This document shows positions 1-9,800 of a stretch of 64,000 nucleotides of DNA, one piece after another (position 1 is the first letter of the stretch; every line of letters begins with the position of its first letter). A program made the position numbers and the translations under genes. This DNA comes from Collimonas arenae (GTDB taxonomy: Bacteria > Pseudomonadota > Gammaproteobacteria > Burkholderiales > Burkholderiaceae_D). The notes below the pieces were generated by a model. It searched no databases, was not told the origin of the DNA, and saw only the letters and a list, made by a program, of their open reading frames with translations. The stretch is taken from the NCBI RefSeq assembly GCF_001584165.1, contig NZ_CP013233.1, forward strand, positions 434,001 to 498,000. The letters run 5' to 3'.

Positions 1-1029
1 AAGTTCGCCGGAACGTTCACCCACGCGTAGCATGCGTAGCGAAATGGGCGTGGTGAGCCGGTTGGCCTCGAATGCTGTTGATAGGGAGCCACCAGATTGT
101 ATAGCTTCGCTTGCAAGAGATAACCCTGTTCTAATTTGTAGCGAGACGATGCCCTGCACCGTATTCATGGCTGAAACAATTGGGATGCCGCCTTCCAGGA
201 GCATACCAAGCGTTAAATATAAACGCGATAATTCATAGATATGAACTCGCTCTCCAATTCCAGGGAGCTTATTGATTAGCCTCGTCATACCGCCGTGGGC
301 GATTGCATGACGTAATCCGAGAAACAAACCAACTAGACCAACAACGACCATGATGAGGACGGTTTTTGAATTGTTTGTGGCGAACTGCCCCCAATCCAGT
401 AACAGTTGGGAGAGCCAAGGCAAACTGCGACCAGCACCTTGATATACCTCCGCAAAGCGAGGTACCACATAGCCAATCAGGAAGCCCGATACGCCGCCGC
501 CGACTATAAGTAGAATCAACGGATAAATCGCCGCACTGATGACCTTATTGCGAACACTATCTATGCGTTGTTGATAGTCGATAAAGCGTGCCAGTGAACG
601 TGGCAAGTCGCTGGTTCCTTCTGCAGCTTTGACGATACCAATGTACAGTGGTGGAAATATTTCAGATTGCTCCGCTAGTGCATTTGAAAACCGTCTTCCT
701 TCATGCAAGCTCGCGAGCAAACGAGTTATTACTCCACGCGTGCTGTTACTGGTTTCCTTCTCTAATAGCGCTTCCAGGCTTTCGACGATACTTAAACCCG
801 CTGTGAGCAGTGCCAGTAATTCCTGGCTAAATAGAACCAGCGAGAAGCGCCCTTTGCTAGCGCCGGTAGGTAATATTGCACCCAGGCCATTGCCTCGGAC
901 AGGTTGGATGGTTGCGATAAACAAACCGCGTGCCTCAACCTGACGACATGCGTCCGACTCGTCGTTAGCATCGACGAAAAGTTGCACCATCAGGTGTTCG
1001 GCAGAAAGAGCCCGGACATCGTATTGCAT
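1..1029 (-). CDS. gspF: Type II secretion inner-membrane platform protein GspF (partial, C-terminus off window)
   Basis: GspF/PilC-family protein that forms the inner-membrane platform of a type II secretion or pseudopilus machine. 343 codons are visible from an ATG whose complement is at 1027-1029; the gene runs off the left edge. The first F domain covers about residues 64-187, hydrophobic segments lie near 166-189 and 223-240, and the second F domain starts near 265 and is cut. It follows gspG on the same strand. If gspG is read in its restored frame the gap is 19 bp, so the two are probably cotranscribed. A PilC of a type IV pilus is the alternative, but the adjacent GspG-type pseudopilin favours type II secretion. 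Confidence 0.85.
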   Translation of the reverse strand, partial: MQYDVRALSAEHLMVQLFVDANDESDACRQVEARGLFIATIQPVRGNGLGAILPTGASKGRFSLVLFSQELLALLTAGLSIVESLEALLEKETSNSTRGVITRLLASLHEGRRFSNALAEQSEIFPPLYIGIVKAAEGTSDLPRSLARFIDYQQRIDSVRNKVISAAIYPLILLIVGGGVSGFLIGYVVPRFAEVYQGAGRSLPWLSQLLLDWGQFATNNSKTVLIMVVVGLVGLFLGLRHAIAHGGMTRLINKLPGIGERVHIYELSRLYLTLGMLLEGGIPIVSAMNTVQGIVSLQIRTGLSLASEAIQSGGSLSTAFEANRLTTPISLRMLRVGERSGEL

Positions 1030-1038
1030 AGATTTCGA

Positions 1039-1521
1039 CTAGTTCCTGCTAGTTAGTGATATCGGCATTCTCATCACTACCTCCGGGTTGCCCGTCTTTG
1101 CCATACGATATGACGTCGTAATCACCTCTTGTGCCGGGGAGCGGTAGACATAAGAGTTCCCCCAAGGGTCTAGAGGGATTTCTTTTTTTAGATATGGACC
1201 GTTCCATTTGATCGCTGCCGCAGGCTTGATCAGCAGTGCAGCCAAACCTTCTTCGTTGGTCGGGTAGTGGCCTACATCGAGTCGATACGTGTCGAGGGCT
1301 TTTTCGAATGCTCCTATTTGTGCCTTGGCGATGGTCACTTCGGATTTGCCGAGCTGCGCAAAATACTTGGGGCCGACGTAGGCCGCCAATAGTCCAATAA
1401 TGACAATAACGACCAATAGTTCGAGCAACGTGAATCCGGCGGCCCGCGATTGGAAACTGATTGGCCTCAAAGGATTGGGGAGACGGGACTGTGTCGATGA
1501 ATTCACGAGGCTGTTTCTCAT
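1039..1521 (-). CDS. gspG: Major pseudopilin GspG with frameshifted C-terminus
   Basis: Major pseudopilin of a type II secretion system. A 29-residue leader ends in Gly29 followed by FTLLE, the prepilin peptidase site with Glu at +5, and then the hydrophobic N-terminal helix. The conserved DPWGNSYVY stretch follows. After it the product departs from the family: the last ~30 residues (AQEVITTSYR onward) do not match GspG. One added base in the C/G run at 1134-1139 restores GDYDVISYGKDGQPGG and ends in ENADITN with a stop at 1049-1051, which is the canonical Ca-binding C-terminus. As given, the gene has a single-base deletion late in the frame. Family certain; functionality of this copy doubtful. 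Confidence 0.88.
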   Translation of the reverse strand: MRNSLVNSSTQSRLPNPLRPISFQSRAAGFTLLELLVVIVIIGLLAAYVGPKYFAQLGKSEVTIAKAQIGAFEKALDTYRLDVGHYPTNEEGLAALLIKPAAAIKWNGPYLKKEIPLDPWGNSYVYRSPAQEVITTSYRMAKTGNPEVVMRMPISLTSRN

Positions 1522-1590
1522 TCTAAATGGCTGATCCTGAGATCAAATTTGCGTTCTTATTTGATTGTTGATTTGTTGTTTATTGGAAAT

Positions 1591-1611
1591 ATTGTGTAAA
1601 GATAACACAAT
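1591..1611. repeat. Perfect 7-bp inverted repeat upstream of gspG
   Basis: ATTGTGT at 1591-1597 is mirrored by ACACAAT at 1605-1611 with a 7-base AT-rich spacer. It sits about 70 bp upstream of the gspG start in the gap behind the peroxidase gene. The size and symmetry suit a dimeric regulator site. There is no T-run, so a terminator is less likely. The protein that might bind is unknown. Confidence 0.4.
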
Positions 1612-1707
1612 CAGAAGTCGTTGTATGCTGTGCATTGCTAGCTGTGTATTGGCTTATGCATCACTAATGCCAACGTGCGTATTGGCATAAAATTCTTGAT
1701 AGTCCGG

Positions 1708-2853
1708 CTATTTTTGGACAGATAAATTTTCTTCGATGTTTGCAAAACGCGATGCGGGTGGGCTGGTTAACGATTTCAGGAATTCGACCAAATCGGCTTT
1801 TTCAAGCGGGGTAAGAATCAACGGGTGGCCATTTTCTGCGCTGCGGTAATAGATTTCCAGCTCGACTGCTTCTTCCAATGTTTCGACACTGCCGTCATGC
1901 ATATAGGGGGCAGTTAATGCCACATTGCGCAAGCTTGGCGTACGGAATTTCCCAATATCGGCAGGGTTCAATGTGACAGCGAATCTCCCGAGCTCAGCAA
2001 TATCTTCATCGCTCAGTACTGTCTGGTCTAGATTGGAGCCCTGCGTCCTAGCATCAATCAAGCGCTTGGTGATGCTGGGCACACGTTGCTCTATACGCTG
2101 CCAACCGACGCTCAAGCTATGAAATTGGTTGTCAGAAAACAAGGCTTGATGCTTATCAATCGTATGGCACGTGGCGCACTGTGCCGAGTTTTGAAATAAG
2201 ACTAGTCCCCGCTCCGCGCTGGCTGACAGAGCCTTTTTTTCTCCCGCAAAGAAATAGCGATCAAAGGGAGAATTTCCTGCTAATAATGTTTGTTCGAAAC
2301 TAGCGAGCGCTTTACCCACATGTTCGATCTGGATAGCACCAGGAATAATTTGAAATGCGTCTTGAAATGCCTTCTCGTAATGGACATCGCTTCGCAACAA
2401 CTCCAGCAAGATCGTGTGATCCTTTAATCCGTGCTCCCTCGCGTTCACAAACGGGTCCAGTGCCTGCGACTCTAATGACGCACGTCGCCCATCCCAAAAC
2501 TGTGATGTATTAAATGCAGCGTTAAGCAGCGTCGGCGTGTTGCGTGTACCGGTGCGATCACCTATGCCTTTGGCTAAGGCTCTCCCATCGGTAAAAGCCA
2601 ACCCCGGTTGATGACAACTTGCGCAGCTAATTGTCCCGTCGCCACTCAAGCGTTTATCGAAGAAAAGTTTCTGACCAAGTGCTACTCGGGCTGCAGAAGT
2701 GGGATTTGTGATGTTGCCCACAAGGGCCGGCAGCCCTAAATGGACATCGTCTAGCGGCCCGGCCAGCAAAGTTGTGCCTATCCCCAGCGTAGTGACCAAA
2801 GTGAGCCAGTGCCGATGGAATTTTCTTTGTTTTGATATTGATTTTGTATGCAT
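1708..2853 (-). CDS. Di-haem cytochrome c peroxidase (MauG/CcpA family)
   Basis: Periplasmic di-haem peroxidase reducing hydrogen peroxide with electrons from cytochrome c, or a MauG-like oxidase. The start is taken at the ATG complementing 2851-2853 (381 aa). An N-terminal signal peptide is seen (hydrophobic LTLVTTLGIGTTLLA). There are two haem-binding CXXCH motifs, CASCH at about residues 77-81 and CATCH at 226-230, and the family's RTPSLRNV and YMHDGS signatures near 304-322. Length is slightly above the usual 320-350. It lies upstream of gspG on the same strand with a 186-bp gap, so co-regulation is possible but not shown. The exact substrate cannot be read from sequence. Confidence 0.9.
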   Translation of the reverse strand: MHTKSISKQRKFHRHWLTLVTTLGIGTTLLAGPLDDVHLGLPALVGNITNPTSAARVALGQKLFFDKRLSGDGTISCASCHQPGLAFTDGRALAKGIGDRTGTRNTPTLLNAAFNTSQFWDGRRASLESQALDPFVNAREHGLKDHTILLELLRSDVHYEKAFQDAFQIIPGAIQIEHVGKALASFEQTLLAGNSPFDRYFFAGEKKALSASAERGLVLFQNSAQCATCHTIDKHQALFSDNQFHSLSVGWQRIEQRVPSITKRLIDARTQGSNLDQTVLSDEDIAELGRFAVTLNPADIGKFRTPSLRNVALTAPYMHDGSVETLEEAVELEIYYRSAENGHPLILTPLEKADLVEFLKSLTSPPASRFANIEENLSVQK

Positions 2854-3260
2854 CAAGTCGCCGTCATGTTTATTTAAACGCCACTAATAAATGTTGTTTG
2901 AAAACGTTGTCATAATGAATTTGTTTCTTTTTTGCATTTTATGTTGTCAAAGTTAGAATGGCTATGTAGTATTCGTCAACGCAAATAGTTTCCTCAAAAC
3001 AATTATATCGAATTTTATTTGCTAATTATTAATAAAAATACAAGCGATACTTTTGAAATGTAAGGGGATGGATTCATGTTGCATCGATTCGGTACAGGGA
3101 GGTGCGTGCGCTAAGCGCCGCACGGCATTGCTTGGCGAAGTGCTTCAACGTGGCTGCAATCTGGTGTCGACCGGGGCTTTCGAGCTCTCCCGTCGCGTAC
3201 CGGAGAATTAGGGAGCTTTGCGCGAGGCCTGACGCTACTTTGAGTTCCGTTTATCGGATC
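2854..3260. other. AT-rich intergenic region before the IPT-repeat gene
   Basis: About 400 bases between the divergently oriented peroxidase and IPT-repeat genes. It is strongly AT-rich up to 3060. It holds one plausible sigma-70 promoter (2944-2972). From 3102 a GTG-started frame is open into the downstream gene, but the encoded 53 residues precede the signal peptide and look non-coding. No other gene is seen. Confidence 0.6.
2944..2972 (+). promoter_or_regulatory. Candidate sigma-70 promoter for the IPT-repeat gene
   Basis: TTGTCA at 2944-2949 and TAGTAT at 2967-2972 are separated by 17 bases, close to consensus at both hexamers. It points toward the IPT-repeat gene starting at 3261, which would leave a leader of roughly 280 bases. 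Prediction from pattern only. Confidence 0.4.
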
Positions 3261-6200
3261 ATGTATCGCGGGTTGCAAGGTATCTGTTTAACCCTCGTGT
3301 TCACTATGCCGGTGCATGCAGCCCAGTATGTCTACGATGAATTAGGGCGCCTGGTTCAGGTGGTGTCATCTGATGGCACTGGCGCGCAGTACGTCTATGA
3401 TGCAGTAGGCAATATAACGACCATTAAAAAAAATGCCGCCGCAGCGATTACGATTGCAGAATTTGCGCCGAGCGTCGGTCCAGTCGCAACGACGGTGACT
3501 ATATATGGCAGCGGATTCTTGGCTGTGCCAGCTAACAATACAGTCACGTTTAACGGCGCACCAGCGACGATAACAGCAGCGTCTCCCACAAGTCTGACTG
3601 TTACCGTGCCTCTTGGCGCCACTACAGGAAAAATTGCCGTTTCCAATGTGAATGGCAGTGCCACAAGCGCAGTGGACTTTACGGTCGGGGCCATGCAGGC
3701 GCCGACTATCACGAATTTCTCCCCAACAATCGGCGCGGTGGGTACCGCCGTCACGATTACTGGCACTAATTTTCAAACTACAAAAGAAGATAATAAAATC
3801 ACCTTTGGTAACACGGCTGCGTTGACAGCATCGGCGACAGCAAACAGTCTGGCGACGATAGTTTCGAATCCGGGAGGTTCCGGCAAGATAGGCGTTACCA
3901 CTCCTTACGGTAAGGCAACAAGCAATGGTGATTTCTATGCATTGCCTACAGGAGTGAATTCTGCTGATATCCAATACACTGGCCGACTTCTCGTTGATGG
4001 TGCTATACAGACCGTCACCATCAATACGGCGGGCAAGAAAGCTTTGTTGCTGTTTGATGGTCTGCCACAGCAATATCTATCGTTAGTTTCGTCCGCCGGC
4101 ACGTTCGTCTATGGCGCCCAAATGATGGTCTACACGCCAGATGGTAAGGCGTTAAAGTCACTCTACGTCGGGAATGATGGCTCAATCACATTAGATGCGC
4201 TACCGAAAATTGGCACATATTCGATACTTTTGAGTACCGAATCTAATGATAAGGGGAAGGTGAACCTGCAACTAAAAACGGCCGCTAATGGCGCCTTGAT
4301 CATTGATGGTGAACCATTCAAGGTGGTTTTAAGCAGCGGTCAAAATGGTCGATATACATTCAATGGTTCGATGGGGCAATCCCTTGGCTTGGGATACACC
4401 GGTGTTAAAACGAACCCACTTGGAAAACCAATTTATTACACTTTATATCAGCCGGACGGGACTCAATTTTTTAGCGACTATTGGTCGAACGATAGCAGCA
4501 ATAAATTGCCTGTCTTGCCGGTGAGTGGGTCGTATACCTTGGGAGTATCTACTCAAAGCAGTGCTAGTGCGAATGTTGCGTTGACCTTGTCATCGCAGAT
4601 TATCGGCGTCTTGGTTGCCGATGCGGCACCCATAACATTCAAAACAACCCGAGTGGGCCAGAGTGGGCGTTATACCTTCAGTGGTGTGGCAGGACAACAG
4701 TATTGGATGGATTTTTCCAATGGAACCATGTACCCAACTGCGATTAATGTCTATGCGCCAGATGGCACAAATCTAGCGTCCAACAGTGTTGGCAGCTCAA
4801 CTACATTTGATATTCCTGCTTTGCCGGTGACAGGAACGTATAGCGTGGTACTCAGTCCGTCAGGGGCGACAACAGGCCAGGTCGATTTGCAGTTGAAGAG
4901 TGTTCCGGCGAACAAAGCTGGTGTGATTGCAGTCGACGGCGCTCCGCTTCAGGTCGATCTGATCGTTCATCAAAAAGGAGTAGTCACATTCAATGGTACT
5001 GCAGGCCAGGCACTGGGGCTTGGATATACCGGGGTCAGCACGAATCCAATCGGGCAATCCATTGCTTATATGGTCTACAAACCGGATGGCAGCTTATTAT
5101 TTAGCGATAATTGGTCTAGCAATAATAAAAATACCTTGCCCATATTGCCGGTGACAGGGGCGTACACAATCACGATTCAAGCAAATAGCAATGCTTCAGC
5201 TAGTGTTACGCTGACTTTGTCATCGGAGCTCACGGGGACCTTGGTCGCAGATGCAACCCCCGTCACATTCAAAACCGTACGGGTGGGACAAAACGGTCGT
5301 TATACTTTCAGCGGCATGGCGGGGCAACGGTATTGGATGGTCTTTTCCAGTGGAACCTTGCCCTCTGCAGGGATCAACGTATATGCGCCAGACGGGACAT
5401 ACCTGACGTCAAATAGTGTTAGTGGCTCAACTACATTTGATATCCCAACGTTACCCGTAACGGGAACGTACAGCGTGGCAATCAGCCCATCAGGGGCGAC
5501 AATAGGCCAGGTCGATTTAGAGTTGAAGAGTGTTCCGGCGGACAAAACTGGCGTCATCGCAATCGACGGTGTCCCGCTTCAGGTTGATTTGGCGACACAC
5601 CAGAAAAGTGTCATTACATTTAGTGGTAATGCAGGTCAAGTATTGGGGCTTGGATATTCTGGGGTCAGCACGAATCCATCCGGGCAATCCATCACCTATA
5701 CGGTTTATAAGCCGGATGGCAGCCAATTATTTAGCGATTATTGGTCGAACGATAATAGTAACAACCTGCCCATATTGCCGGTAACCGGGACGTACACAAT
5801 TAATATCCAATTGAGCGGACTAGCCTCTGCTAGCGTGACTCTGACCTTGTCGGCGCAGATCTCCGGTACCTTGGTTGCCGATGCCGCCGCCGTTACATTC
5901 AAAACGACCCGAGTAGGCCAGGGCGGGCGCTATACCTTCAGTGGCGTGGCCGGACAACAGTATTGGATGGTCTTTTCCAATGGAACCATGTCCTCTGCCG
6001 GGATCAACGTATATGCACCGGATGGTACAAACCTGACCTCAAACACTGTTTATGACTCAGCCACATTCGATATTCCAGTCCTGCCGATGACGGGGACATA
6101 TAGCGTCGTAATCAACCCGTCATCGGCGGCAACAGGTCAGGTTGATATGCAGTTGAAGAGCGTTCCCGCAGACAAAGCTGGTGTCATTACAGTCGACGGC

Positions 6201-6503
6201 GCACCACTCCAGGTGGAGTTGGCCATTCATCAAAAAGGAGTGGTTACATTTAATGGCACTGTAGGTCAGACATTGCAACTCAAGTATACCGGGGTAAGTA
6301 CGAATCCAATCGGACGATCCATTACCTATACGGTTTATAAGCCAGATGGCAGCCAATTATTTAGTGATTATTGGTCAAACGATAATAGCAATAATTTGCC
6401 AGCGTTACCGGTAACAGGGGTCTACACAATCAATGTGCAACCAAGCGCTAATGCCGCAGCGAGCGTGGGGTTGACCTTGTCGTCGAACTTAGCGAGTCCT
6501 TAA
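3261..6503 (+). CDS. Secreted protein with YD repeats, two IPT/TIG domains and seven beta-rich repeat units
   Basis: Large exported protein (1,080 aa from the ATG at 3261). This start is preferred because it gives a clean signal peptide, MYRGLQGICLTLVFTMPVHA; an upstream GTG at 3102 would bury it. Right after the signal are two YD repeats (YVYDELGRLVQVV and YVYDAVGNITTI), then two IPT/TIG domains at about residues 62-230, each opening with a P-x-x-G-x-x-V-T-I motif. The rest is a series of ~105-residue units resembling bacterial pre-peptidase C-terminal (PPC) domains. Two unit types alternate: A contains FNGTAGQxLGLGYTGV, B contains FSGVAGQQYWM. The period is 210 residues. It lies 325 bp before the kelch-Rhs gene. 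Likely a surface or secreted adhesin-like partner of the island; function unknown. Confidence 0.75.
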   Translation: MYRGLQGICLTLVFTMPVHAAQYVYDELGRLVQVVSSDGTGAQYVYDAVGNITTIKKNAAAAITIAEFAPSVGPVATTVTIYGSGFLAVPANNTVTFNGAPATITAASPTSLTVTVPLGATTGKIAVSNVNGSATSAVDFTVGAMQAPTITNFSPTIGAVGTAVTITGTNFQTTKEDNKITFGNTAALTASATANSLATIVSNPGGSGKIGVTTPYGKATSNGDFYALPTGVNSADIQYTGRLLVDGAIQTVTINTAGKKALLLFDGLPQQYLSLVSSAGTFVYGAQMMVYTPDGKALKSLYVGNDGSITLDALPKIGTYSILLSTESNDKGKVNLQLKTAANGALIIDGEPFKVVLSSGQNGRYTFNGSMGQSLGLGYTGVKTNPLGKPIYYTLYQPDGTQFFSDYWSNDSSNKLPVLPVSGSYTLGVSTQSSASANVALTLSSQIIGVLVADAAPITFKTTRVGQSGRYTFSGVAGQQYWMDFSNGTMYPTAINVYAPDGTNLASNSVGSSTTFDIPALPVTGTYSVVLSPSGATTGQVDLQLKSVPANKAGVIAVDGAPLQVDLIVHQKGVVTFNGTAGQALGLGYTGVSTNPIGQSIAYMVYKPDGSLLFSDNWSSNNKNTLPILPVTGAYTITIQANSNASASVTLTLSSELTGTLVADATPVTFKTVRVGQNGRYTFSGMAGQRYWMVFSSGTLPSAGINVYAPDGTYLTSNSVSGSTTFDIPTLPVTGTYSVAISPSGATIGQVDLELKSVPADKTGVIAIDGVPLQVDLATHQKSVITFSGNAGQVLGLGYSGVSTNPSGQSITYTVYKPDGSQLFSDYWSNDNSNNLPILPVTGTYTINIQLSGLASASVTLTLSAQISGTLVADAAAVTFKTTRVGQGGRYTFSGVAGQQYWMVFSNGTMSSAGINVYAPDGTNLTSNTVYDSATFDIPVLPMTGTYSVVINPSSAATGQVDMQLKSVPADKAGVITVDGAPLQVELAIHQKGVVTFNGTVGQTLQLKYTGVSTNPIGRSITYTVYKPDGSQLFSDYWSNDNSNNLPALPVTGVYTINVQPSANAAASVGLTLSSNLASP
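4270..6500 (+). repeat. 630-bp internal tandem repeat
   Basis: The same codons recur every 630 bases: AGTTGAAGAG is at 4891, 5521 and 6151, with a diverged equivalent at 4261. Each period encodes one A plus one B unit. Copies have diverged at many synonymous sites but keep register exactly, so the array is old and selected for length. It is a plausible site for copy-number change by unequal recombination. Confidence 0.85.
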
Positions 6504-6828
6504 GTCGCCAGCGTCGTATCCATCTTAATCGGCGCGATGCCAACACCCCAAAAATTCAGTGACAGCAGGACTGTTGGAGCGCGTTGGCTTACGACTTTGT
6601 ACCAAGATTGGAGTTAAGTGTCTTGATTGAAATTCGCATCTTGGTGCTACTGATGACGGATGCGAATGCTCCGCTAATTTGCTCGTAAGCAAAGTGGCCT
6701 CGCAGCATAAATTCGAAGTCGAAGTCAATCTCAGTAGTATCAAGTTTTGTGGAAAACAATAAATCAGATCGCATAGGGAGCGGTACCGTGTTTAAGAAAA
6801 TCACAGAAAAAATGTCCGCCACAGAAAA
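6504..6828. other. 325-bp intergenic gap before the kelch-Rhs gene
   Basis: I see no gene, convincing promoter or terminator hairpin here. Short frames on both strands have no recognisable similarity. Confidence 0.5.
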
Positions 6829-9800
6829 ATGGCCTGTCTTCGAATGATCCAATGTTCCCAATGGATTTCGATTTTGCTGGCAACGCTTATGTTTAGCTCA
6901 GCCACATTCGCGCAATCAGGCAGCGAACCTACACGCGGTGCGATACCCGAAGTGTTGGCAAAAATATTTTCTCCTCTACCGGAGGTGCAATCCGGTCAAA
7001 GTGCCACTCAACTGCCGGATGGCAGATGGTTATTGTTAGGCGGAGGTACTCCAAGTCCTAATGGCAGGGCGGCATCAAATGTGCCGGCCTATATCATCGA
7101 CTTAAAAACCAAGCAAACTACTACGTTGCCAGTCAACCTCAAGCAAGCGCGTAGTGGGCAAAGCGCGACCTTGTTACCTGACGGTTCTGTACTTATCCTG
7201 GGTGGGCTAGACGTCGGCGGCAATATCGTTACCGTGGCCGAACAATTTGATCCGGTCAGCGGCAGCTTCAAATCTTTGGGAGATCTGAGTTTGATTGCGC
7301 GCAGTGGGCATACTGTCACAGTACTGTCCAACGGTAGCCTACTGATTGCCGGCGGTGTTGATGCTCGTGGTCAAGCAATTTCGGAGGCAGAGTTATTTAA
7401 TCCGTTCACCCACCAGGCAGAGCATTTCAACGCCAAGCTAGATACCGCGCGCTACAATCACCTCGCAGCTTTGCTGCCAAGCGCAAACGTTCTGTTATGG
7501 GGCGGAAATGGCGCTACTCAACAGGCGCTCGGCAGCGGAGAGTTGTTCGACCCGCTCAGTCAGCGTTTCAGCATGGTTACTACGGCCGTGGCTTCTGTAA
7601 TTGCTGCTGGCCTTAGCGGTAGTGGCCTGCCCAGCGTCAAAGACAGTCAGCCAGCTGCCGAAGAGCAATCCGTTCCCATCAATCAGGCGTTGGTGGTGCG
7701 TTTCAATCAGCGTATGACGGTCGCGAGTCTTAACAATACGAGCGTGACTTTAATTGGCCCGCAAGGAGCGGTACCCGTAAAACCTGTAGCGGTAGAGCAA
7801 GGCTTGCTGTTGTTCATAACGCCGCTGCAAGATTTGCTTCCGGCCAGTCGCTACACACTCTTCATCAAGAATGCTGTCGATGATGCCGATAGAGTCTTGC
7901 CATTCTTTTCAATTGGATTCACTACAGCACAATTGGATGGAAAAAAACCCAACTCGCGCGCGGTTATTGCAAGCGGCGGTAATGGCATTGCAATTGCCTC
8001 CCCTTCATTGGGAAATGCAAGCACTGGTGCGCCACAACCGTTAAGCACCCCACCTGCGCCATCGAATTTGAAAGATTCCGGCCAGTTTGGCAAGTTGGAA
8101 CGGCAAGCAATTGCCGCAGCCGAGAATATTCAGCAGACGGAAGCATGGCAACCAGATGCGCAGCATTTCCGGGGGACTGGCGCGCCAAGCGGGGCAACAG
8201 CCCATTGCAGGCGTTACCTCCACTGCAAGCGCCAGTGGGAGAAACTGCGCTGGCGGGACAAGTCTTGACTCTAAATGGTCGCGCATTGGCAAGCGTCACG
8301 ATAAGCATCGGTAGTCAATCCACAGAGACCGACAACACCGGACGTTTTCTGCTGCGGCACTTGAATCCAGGTACCCAAGTACTTGCAATTGATGGGCAGA
8401 GCGCCCAACGTAGGGATGCCCAATATGGTTTCTATCAAGCCCGAGTCAGTGTCGAGAGTAATAAGACCAATGTGTTGAGTTACACAATATGGAGTCCCAA
8501 GCTCGACTCCGCAGGCAATGTCACTTTGCCGTCACCAACAACGCAAGAAACAACCGTCACATCAGCACGGATACCCGGATTGGAACTACGTATTCCGGCT
8601 GGTACAGTGATTCGCGATCGTAATGGAAAAATTGTCACGCAACTTAACATGACAGCGATTCCCACGGATCGTCCCCCGTTTCCAATTCCCGGCGTGGGCG
8701 TACCGGTCTACTTCACGATTCAACCAGGTGGCGCGACTCTGACCAGCACCGCCGACCGAGCCCAGCAAGGTGCACAACTGATCTACCCCAACTTTAGCGG
8801 GGCAGCGCCAGGTGCGCGTATCGATTTCTGGAATTACGACGCGCGTGTTAAAGGATGGTATGTCTACGGGCAGGGAACAGTCACTCCTGACGGTAAGCAA
8901 GTGATGCCGGACAAGGGCGTGGCGATTTATGAGTTTACTGGAGCGATGATTTCGTTACCCAGCAATGCACCCGCGGAGGGGCCGCCTCCTGGGGGATGTG
9001 GCAAAGCTAGCAAAGCGGGTGATCCGGTGGATTGTTTCACTGGGCTGTTCCAGCATGAGGTGACTGATCTTTTTATTGACGATGTCTTTCCGCTGGAAAT
9101 ACAGCGCAGCTATCGACAACGTGATCCAGCCTCACGTGCGTTTGGTATCGGCACCAATTTGTCATACGACCTCTTCCTTATTGGCGATACCAGTCCTTGG
9201 ACTTACCAGGAATTGGTTCTGCCTGATGGGGGGCGAGTGCATTACGTACGTATTTCACCCGGTACCACCTACACTGACGCGGTGTACCAACACACGACAA
9301 CACCAACCAAATATTTTGGCTCGACGATCACTTGGCGCGGTGGAGATTGTTATTGGGAATTGAAAATGAAGGACGGCTCCAAGATTTGCTTTCCGGAGTC
9401 CATGGCGTCAAGCAATGCTCGCGCTGCTGCCGCGGTTTCAATCAGTGATCGTGCCGGTAACACGCTCGCATTTTCGCGTGATGGCCTTGGAAATTTAACG
9501 AAAATTATTTCGCCAAGCAGCCGTTATGTTCAGATCTCCTACGACGCTAAAAATCGCATTACTTCGGCGACCGATAATATCGGGCGTACTGTAAGTTATG
9601 AATACGATGCGACGGGGCATCTCGTTAAAGCGACCGATCCGGCGGGAAAATCCGAAATGTATACCTACGACGTCAACCACAACATGCTGACGGTACAAGA
9701 TAAGCGCGGCAATGTGATGGTGACCAACACTTACGATGCCAACAATAGAGTCGCCACCCAAACTTACGCGGACAACACGACGAATAAGTTTGCTTATACT

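Noticed and set aside
3102..3260. Upstream GTG start for the IPT-repeat protein
   Set aside because: It would place 53 unrelated residues before a good signal peptide that begins at the ATG at 3261.
4270..6500. CRISPR-like or satellite array
   Set aside because: The period is 630 bp and coding throughout with diverged synonymous sites; it is a protein repeat, not a spacer array.
8145..8268. Programmed -1 ribosomal frameshifting joining the kelch and Rhs halves
   Set aside because: The shift direction fits, but CCGGGGGA is not a canonical X-XXY-YYZ slippery heptamer. The same missing-base pattern occurs in four other genes, so a simple deletion or base-call error explains it better.
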